Origin: an uncultured Phycisphaerales bacterium
GTDB lineage: Bacteria; Planctomycetota; Phycisphaerae; UBA1845; CAIVHJ01
Direction of reading: 5' to 3'
Assembly: GCA_903905665.1 (NCBI GenBank)
Contig: CAIVHJ010000384.1
Location: forward strand, 1-8,863
DNA length: 8,863 bases
Shown here: in pieces, positions 5,720 through 8,863 of the stretch
Numbering within the stretch: position 1 is the first letter of the stretch
Layout of the letters: each line of letters opens with the position of its first letter
The notes under the pieces: generated by a model
Told to the model about the DNA's origin: nothing
Databases searched by the model: none
Seen by the model: only the letters and a program-made list of their open reading frames with translations
Made by a program: the position numbers and the translations under genes

Positions 5720-6397
5720 ATGGTGAATAGCGGTTCGGACAGGGTGGGGCGGGGTTGTTTTTCGTCGAAGAATCGTTGGGGGATGCCGGAGGTCTTGCCG
5801 CAGGGGTTTGGACCCGCCGTGCTGAAATCTCCGCTGGAACCGTTTCGGTCGAAGAAACGCAAGTCGATCGCGCATTTCTTTTTGATGGATCGGAAATTCG
5901 AGTGTGTGTGGAACCGGCCCGTGGATTACGTGAAACCCCTCAAGCGTTATGCCGCCGTGTGCACGCCGGATTTTTCGCTGTACCGTGATCGACCGATGGT
6001 GGAGCAGATGTGGAACGTTTATCGCAATCGCTGGTGCGGGCGGTATTGGCAGGCGCAGGGGATTAAGGTCATTCCGACGGTTCGATGGTCCACGCCGGCG
6101 AGTTTTCGATTTTGCTTTTCGGGGATTTCACCGCGACAGATTTTGGCGACGGGTACGCCGGATTTGCGGGATTCAGTCACACGGGGGTTGTTTACCAGAG
6201 GGCTCGAAAAGATGTTTGAGATTTTGGAACCGCGCGGGTTGATTCTGTACGGAATTCCGCCGAAGGATTTTCCGATACGATCGCTCGTTCCGCATTCCTG
6301 CCGGTTGGTGGTCCATCCCCATCGTTGGCAACGATTGCGGTTGGAATTGATGAAACGCGAGCATGGTCAGTCGAGGAGCAGAAGAAGGTCACAATGA
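5720..6397 (+). CDS. DUF4417 family protein
   Basis: A 225-residue protein with clear DUF4417 signatures: NRWGMPE (18-24), IAHFFLMDRKFECVW (50-64), TPDFSLYRDRPMVEQMWN (82-99), YRNRWCGRYWQ (101-111), IPTVRW (118-123), FRFCFSGI (129-136) and ILYGIP (175-180). Family knowledge: these proteins are common in phages, plasmids and other mobile elements of many bacteria and have no established biochemical role. The start is fixed by an in-frame TAG directly before the ATG (5717-5719); the AGGT upstream is a weak ribosome binding site. The last ~25 residues are Arg-rich. It separates the two toxin-immunity units and is not related to either, so it may be cargo that arrived with unit B. Confidence 0.85.
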   Translation: MVNSGSDRVGRGCFSSKNRWGMPEVLPQGFGPAVLKSPLEPFRSKKRKSIAHFFLMDRKFECVWNRPVDYVKPLKRYAAVCTPDFSLYRDRPMVEQMWNVYRNRWCGRYWQAQGIKVIPTVRWSTPASFRFCFSGISPRQILATGTPDLRDSVTRGLFTRGLEKMFEILEPRGLILYGIPPKDFPIRSLVPHSCRLVVHPHRWQRLRLELMKREHGQSRSRRRSQ

Positions 6398-6431
6398 GAA
6401 CACGATTGTAAAATGTGGTGGAGGGAGAATA

Positions 6432-6761
6432 ATGGGAGGTGGTGGCGCCGCGAGTCCGGGTGGGGGACGCCCCAGACCGAATTCGAAGACAGGATATTAC
6501 GGACGAAAAGGTAAGAGCCGGAGCAGTAGAGTTCGCCACATGATCGGGGATGCAAAGACCGCCTGGCGGTTCTTTGAGAGTTTGACAAAGGGTTATGTGA
6601 AACAGTGGAGAGATGGGGATGCGATTATCAGGGAGATGCCGGACGGTACTTACATTACTTATCGCTCGACATCTCGAGACAAGACACCGGTGATTGACAT
6701 TCATGGTCCCGGTGATTCTCATTGGAAAATTCATTTTGTTCGCACAAAAACGAAGGGTTAA
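6432..6761 (+). CDS. Orphan polymorphic-toxin-like domain, unit B
   Basis: A 109-residue paralogue of the unit A toxin, identical at roughly 60 positions. The frame is open upstream to 6363, but the ATG at 6432 follows GGAGGGAGA and aligns exactly with the other copy's start. The first 33 bases differ from unit A at only three positions, much closer than the rest of the gene, so this head is a likely recombination point. After the head come VRHMIGD (34-40), TAWRFFESLTKGY (43-55), REMPDG (67-72), ITYRSTSRDKTPVIDI (75-90) and KIHFV (99-103). The tail (RTKTKG) differs completely from unit A. The toxin role is inferred from resemblance to polymorphic toxin C-terminal domains and from pairing with a conserved downstream partner. 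Confidence 0.62.
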   Translation: MGGGGAASPGGGRPRPNSKTGYYGRKGKSRSSRVRHMIGDAKTAWRFFESLTKGYVKQWRDGDAIIREMPDGTYITYRSTSRDKTPVIDIHGPGDSHWKIHFVRTKTKG

Positions 6762-6769
6762 GGTGTAAC

Positions 6770-7408
6770 ATGAAGCGACAGGTAACCGAATACCTTCCGC
6801 CGGGAGAACTTCGGCTTCTCTTGGAATGCAAGGGGTGCATTTTGCTCATTGATCCGCTCATGACCTGGAAGGGCCCAATGGGTCCAGCTAGGGTTGGAGA
6901 TTTGGCTTCCATCGTGGATGTTCGTGGTCAGCGAATCTGTGATTTGTTTTCTCGATCGAATCTTCCGAAGATTCGCGATGATGTCCGTCTTGTCGTGCGA
7001 CGAACCGCTCAGCCCCATATGGATTACTATTCTGAATTCGCAAAGAGACAAGAACCGGTGAATATTGTTTTTGCCTATTCAAAAAAGGACGATCCGATTG
7101 AATCGTGCAGAGTTTTGGTTGATGATCTTGAATGGGTTGAGGCTGCCGAAGATGAAGACCCGAAAACACATTGGCAGCTGAGGATTCATAAGGGTCTGGT
7201 TTTCAGGATGCGTTCAGGGCGGTTGATATCCTGTTTGGCGCAGGATTCATCCGTGGGTTTTCTGGAGTATCGTATTTTTACGGACAAGAATCTTAATCGC
7301 TTGTTGCATCCGTCCGAGATATGGGATCAATACATGATTCGGGGCGAAGAACTGATGAAATGGCGGCGCACCCTAAAGAGTCCTGCAGCGCTGTTGAATC
7401 TGCAATGA
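6770..7408 (+). CDS. Probable cognate immunity protein, unit B
   Basis: A 212-residue paralogue of the unit A immunity protein, colinear along its whole length. The open frame extends back to 6722 inside the toxin gene; the ATG at 6770 is chosen because it aligns with the start of the other copy and leaves the same 8-nt gap after the toxin stop. Its Shine-Dalgarno (AAGGTG) is weaker than that of unit A. The most variable region against unit A is residues 82-112 and 123-138, where toxin-specific contacts might lie if the two pairs are not cross-reactive; this is a guess. The C-terminus ends LLNLQ, whereas unit A ends LLDG. Unlike unit A, no toxin head follows it. Confidence 0.6.
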   Translation: MKRQVTEYLPPGELRLLLECKGCILLIDPLMTWKGPMGPARVGDLASIVDVRGQRICDLFSRSNLPKIRDDVRLVVRRTAQPHMDYYSEFAKRQEPVNIVFAYSKKDDPIESCRVLVDDLEWVEAAEDEDPKTHWQLRIHKGLVFRMRSGRLISCLAQDSSVGFLEYRIFTDKNLNRLLHPSEIWDQYMIRGEELMKWRRTLKSPAALLNLQ

Positions 7409-7463
7409 ACCCAGGTTGAGGAGAGGGATGCAATCAATCAGGTGCTCAAGGAGAGGACACAAA

Positions 7464-7817
7464 ATGGATAAGAAATTTTCTCAGAAGATGTGTGAACTGT
7501 CAGATTTGCTGGCCCAGAGTCCCATTGTGTGCCAGTTGGGAAGGCGGTATGAAGAGCCGTCGGAGGATGCCGAGGCGGGCACGATTGCTCATACGCTGCT
7601 CGATATAGAGGAAAGCATGAAAGTCATCTATGAGAAACTGCTGCCTCGACTTCGTTCCGGGAATCTGAAACCGCGGCAGATCGAAGCCTGGTTGCAGGAC
7701 ATCGGGGATGAATTCCGTCATATCCTCTACCACATCCATGATCCGCTTTATTTTCGCGATTTATTCGAGGATCTGCCATCGCCCAGAAAGCCGGCCAGAA
7801 CAAAACGGCGGCGGTAG
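7464..7817 (+). CDS. Unrecognised 117-residue acidic protein, possible extra immunity gene
   Basis: The ATG at 7464 has AAGGAG ten bases upstream (7448-7453); an upstream in-frame start at 7416 has no comparable site. The protein is mainly helical and acidic, with DLLAQSPIVCQLGRRY (16-31), TLLDIEESMKVIYEKLLPRL (43-62), QIEAWLQDIGDEFRHILYHIHDP (70-92) and YFRDLFEDLP. The C-terminus is strongly basic (KPARTKRRR). It has no signal peptide and no membrane segment. I recognise no family. Its size, cytosolic nature and place between an intact immunity gene and a decayed toxin fragment would suit an orphan immunity gene or other cargo of the array. Confidence 0.6.
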   Translation: MDKKFSQKMCELSDLLAQSPIVCQLGRRYEEPSEDAEAGTIAHTLLDIEESMKVIYEKLLPRLRSGNLKPRQIEAWLQDIGDEFRHILYHIHDPLYFRDLFEDLPSPRKPARTKRRR

Positions 7818-7819
7818 AT

Positions 7820-7876
7820 TTGCGTGTACGACATTGAATCGGGGATATGAAGGAGGCCAGTTTTTTTTGAAATGCT
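7820..7876 (+). pseudogene. Decayed mid-toxin fragment (third unit)
   Basis: In the frame starting at 7823 the DNA reads RVRH-stop-IGDMKEASFF-stop-NA. This matches toxin B residues 33-50 (RVRHMIGDAKTAWRFFES) with identical spacing and two in-frame stops. The 18-base core GTGTACGACATTG is exact against unit A, and ATCGGGGAT is exact against unit B. Neither head nor C-terminal half is left. It begins within a few bases of the stop codon of the 117-residue gene. Confidence 0.7.
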
Positions 7877-7901
7877 ATCGCGAGGAGGAAGGGTCGTTCG
7901 C

Positions 7902-7969
7902 AAGGACGAGGGGAAGCTGATGCCATGGAAACGGGTGTGAAGAGTTCCGAGGAATTGCCGGATGAATCA
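7902..7969 (+). pseudogene. Decayed immunity C-terminus (third unit)
   Basis: Translation from 7905 gives DEGKLMPWKRV and then a stop; moving by one base continues KSSEELPDES. Together they match the last 20 residues of immunity protein A (DEKLIAWKRALKSPEDLLDG) with one single-base frameshift near 7937. Only about 25 bases separate it from the toxin fragment, so most of the toxin C-terminus and immunity gene has been deleted between them. The original stop codon has been lost. Confidence 0.7.
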
Positions 7970-8013
7970 TGGGAGGACGAGGTAGCGGGGGGTTTCGGGG
8001 CGGAGTGCTCTGA
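7969..8013 (+). pseudogene. Toxin head relic after the decayed immunity end
   Basis: An ATG immediately follows the immunity relic and opens MGGRGSGG, a Gly-rich start resembling the MGGGGAASPGG head, then stops after 14 codons. Its position, abutting the immunity C-terminus, is the same as that of the relic at 5536. Because the match is short and low-complexity, position is the better evidence. Confidence 0.4.
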
Positions 8014-8052
8014 TGCAAGAACACGCTCCCTGACGGTCGCGTCTCTGGAATA

Positions 8053-8072
8053 CCACTGATCGAGAGCAGTGG
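8053..8072. repeat. Hairpin CCACTG/CAGTGG
   Basis: CCACTG (8053-8058) pairs with CAGTGG (8067-8072) around ATCGAGAG. The following GCACACCG makes the whole resemble a spacer element remembered from planctomycete genomes. No second copy occurs here. Confidence 0.45.
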
Positions 8073-8120
8073 CACACCGCGGTTGGGTGAGACATGAAGG
8101 GAAATCAGACCCTCCCCCCA

Positions 8121-8141
8121 CCCCTCCCTGAAAGGGAGGGG
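8121..8141. repeat. REP-like hairpin CCCCTCCCT/AGGGAGGGG
   Basis: A perfect 9-bp stem (8121-8129 with 8133-8141) with a three-base GAA loop, inside a pyrimidine-rich run that starts at 8110. This core is widely seen as a repetitive extragenic palindrome in bacteria. Confidence 0.6.
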
Positions 8142-8181
8142 AGTAGGAAGTAGTCTCTGCTGGCGAGGGAGAGGAGAATAA

Positions 8182-8201
8182 CCCCCCGCTGGCGCGGGGG
8201 G
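8182..8201. repeat. GC hairpin CCCCCCGC/GCGGGGGG
   Basis: A perfect 8-bp stem of G-C pairs (8182-8189 with 8194-8201) with a TGGC loop. It is followed by CTCTGATG, and the same CTCTGATG follows another G-rich run at 8008-8015, which hints at a repeat family with a constant right flank. Confidence 0.6.
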
Positions 8202-8218
8202 CTCTGATGTTGGAAGTT

Positions 8219-8266
8219 GAATGGAAATACAAGGGATTTGTGTCGAAGCGATTCTTTCCGAAATAA
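8219..8266 (+). repeat. Right member of a diverged pair flanking the toxin array
   Basis: GAATGGAAATACAA, a 15-base insertion, then GATTCTTTCCGAAATAAGG. It resembles 4468-4502 and translates as MEWKYKGFVSKRFFPK followed by a stop and GL, against EWKRNRCFPKQGL on the left. It may be a relic of a gene or of a duplicated junction. Confidence 0.3.
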
Positions 8267-8291
8267 GGGCTGGTGGCGGGGTGGAAGTTAC

Positions 8292-8311
8292 GCACCGCCC
8301 TTCGGGCGTGC
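8292..8311. repeat. Small hairpin with UUCG tetraloop
   Basis: GCAC-C-GCCC (8292-8300) pairs with GGGC-GTGC (8304-8311) with one bulged C; the inner closing C(TTCG)G is an exceptionally stable RNA loop. No U-run follows. Confidence 0.45.
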
Positions 8312-8346
8312 CGCTAAACGATGGGTTGGTGCAATATGCAGTGGGA

Positions 8347-8384
8347 CTCGCCTGTCTGTGTGAGTACATATTCAGACGGGCGGG
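8347..8384. repeat. Twelve-pair hairpin before the winged-helix gene
   Basis: CTCGCCTGTCTG (8347-8358) pairs with CAGACGGGCGGG (8373-8384) with two G-T pairs and a 14-base loop. It ends 92 bases before the next start codon. It may be another spacer repeat or a leader structure for the following gene. Confidence 0.45.
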
Positions 8385-8476
8385 GCATTGAGGTAATGGT
8401 TCGTTGATCCGTTCCAAGAGCAACGAAGCGAATGATTGAATCAACGAAGTGGACGATTTTAGGGTGAGGAGGAGTT

Positions 8477-8794
8477 ATGGACAACAAAATTGGGGTGCGG
8501 AAGATCAAGCAGGTTCGACATGAGATTTTGGTGGCGATGAAGATGTTGTATCCGGCGGCGCTGATGGGGGAGCAGATCATGCGGAGTTTGTTGATCCTTT
8601 TTCCGCAGTTGGAGTGGGATCATTTTCGGCGTGATTTGGCGTATTTGTGCGAGAAGGGATACGTGGTTCGGGTGGTGGCCGACAACGAGGTGGATGAACG
8701 AGCGACGCCGTGGCGGAGGCGTTGGTTTCGCTTGACGTCGCGGGGGGTGGAGGTGGCGGACCATTGCATTGATGATCCGGCGATGGAGGAATAA
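8477..8794 (+). CDS. Mu-like phage winged-helix protein (VpaChn25_0724/gp26-like)
   Basis: A 105-residue protein with GAGGAGGAG before the ATG. Helices at QVRHEILVAMKMLY (12-25) and GEQIMRSLLILFP (31-43) lead to the recognition-type helix EWDHFRRDLAYLCEKGYVVRVV (46-67). A beta-wing follows, and the end WRRRWFRLTSRGVEVADHC (79-97) is a typical closing segment of MarR/ArsR-like winged helices in which a strand is followed by an L-T-x-x-G-x-x-x-A helix. Small proteins of this form stand between the DUF2730-like gene and the DUF3486 and terminase genes in Mu-like phages. Their job is thought to involve DNA binding near packaging, but it is not established. Family assignment is from pattern memory and synteny. 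Confidence 0.65.
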   Translation: MDNKIGVRKIKQVRHEILVAMKMLYPAALMGEQIMRSLLILFPQLEWDHFRRDLAYLCEKGYVVRVVADNEVDERATPWRRRWFRLTSRGVEVADHCIDDPAMEE

Positions 8795-8798
8795 AAAA

Positions 8799-8863
8799 AG
8801 TTTAGGAGTTCAGGGGTTTAAGAGTTAGGGAGTTCAAGAGTTTAGGAGTTTGGAAGTTCAGGA
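8799..8863 (+). repeat. Degenerate 8-bp tandem repeat array, open at right edge
   Basis: Eight consecutive units in strict 8-bp phase from 8799: AGTTTAGG, AGTTCAGG, GGTTTAAG, AGTTAGGG, AGTTCAAG, AGTTTAGG, AGTTTGGA, AGTTCAGG. The consensus is AGTTYAGG. The array begins four bases after the stop codon of the winged-helix gene and continues past the window. It is nearly free of C on this strand and has no coding sense. Confidence 0.85.

Larger units (their letters stand above)
8014..8476. other. Palindrome-rich spacer without genes
   Basis: No credible coding region is present; a long minus-strand open frame here reads Pro/Ser-rich products of palindromic repeats and is rejected. The stretch contains at least five hairpins (listed separately) and a segment at 8021-8046 (ACACGCTCCCTGACGGTCGC and following bases) that resembles, from memory, an interspersed repeat of planctomycete genomes. 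Such material usually collects in old, non-selected DNA, in keeping with the decayed toxin fragments just before it. Confidence 0.6.

Noticed and set aside
4554..7408. Classic type II toxin-antitoxin loci
   Set aside because: The second gene is about twice the toxin length, has no DNA-binding domain, and follows the toxin. The Gly-rich head and relic array fit polymorphic toxin-immunity modules better, though this is not excluded.
7624..8295. 223-codon minus-strand frame with Pro/Ser-rich product
   Set aside because: It reads through palindromic spacer repeats and the antisense of the 117-residue gene; the SPPFQGG-type stretch is a known by-product of the CCCTCCC hairpin.
2780..8476. Attachment sites, insertion-sequence ends or tRNA genes
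   Set aside because: No tRNA-like fold, transposase or matching terminal repeats were found by eye.
8799..8863. Possible CRISPR array
   Set aside because: The units are 8 bp, contiguous and without spacers.

Overview
The window looks like a chromosomal segment of a Gram-negative bacterium, most likely a planctomycete (perhaps Phycisphaerae), carrying part of a Mu-like phage late operon with a toxin-immunity array set into it. The planctomycete assignment is an inference. It rests on the OprB-type porin, a tiny exported protein with a TSCGPTDI stretch, and palindromic spacer repeats (positions 3233-3255 and 8021-8046) that resemble, from memory, repeats scattered through planctomycete genomes. 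No marker gene proves it.

Layout. Positions 1-362 (minus strand) are the start of iorA, the alpha subunit of indolepyruvate:ferredoxin oxidoreductase, cut by the window edge. A 481-bp spacer with a palindrome and a leader hairpin precedes an OprB-type carbohydrate porin (844-2250). The porin is followed by a 62-residue exported peptide gene (2289-2477) and a strong intrinsic terminator (2590-2629). A compact plus-strand run follows at 2973-4462: a holin-like membrane protein, an exported coiled-coil protein whose end overlaps the next gene, a small protein with a hydrophobic tail, and a one-TM coiled-coil protein. This resembles the gp23-gp25 region of phage Mu. The gene expected next, a small winged-helix protein like Mu gp26, is found only at 8477-8794.

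The 4 kb between these phage genes (4463-8476) are filled by a different kind of locus. Two paralogous two-gene units are intact: a GGGGAASPGG-headed small toxin-like protein (112 and 109 aa) followed after exactly 8 nt by a 211/212-aa probable immunity protein (4554-5536 and 6432-7408). A DUF4417 gene (5720-6397) separates them and an unrecognised 117-aa gene (7464-7817) follows. At least three decayed pieces of the same units remain. One is a toxin head fused to a mid-toxin fragment directly after the first immunity gene (5536-5604). Another is a mid-toxin fragment with in-frame stops joined to a frameshifted immunity C-terminus (7820-7969). The third is another toxin head (7969-8013). The locus therefore looks like a tandem array of orphan toxin-immunity modules that has expanded and collapsed by recombination inside a Mu-like element. 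No transposase, repressor, integrase or lysozyme gene is visible, so the phage part may be a remnant, a domesticated particle operon, or a rearranged prophage.

Positions 8014-8476 hold a dense set of hairpins and repeat-like spacer DNA. The window ends in a strictly 8-bp-periodic degenerate tandem repeat (8799-8863) that runs off the right edge.
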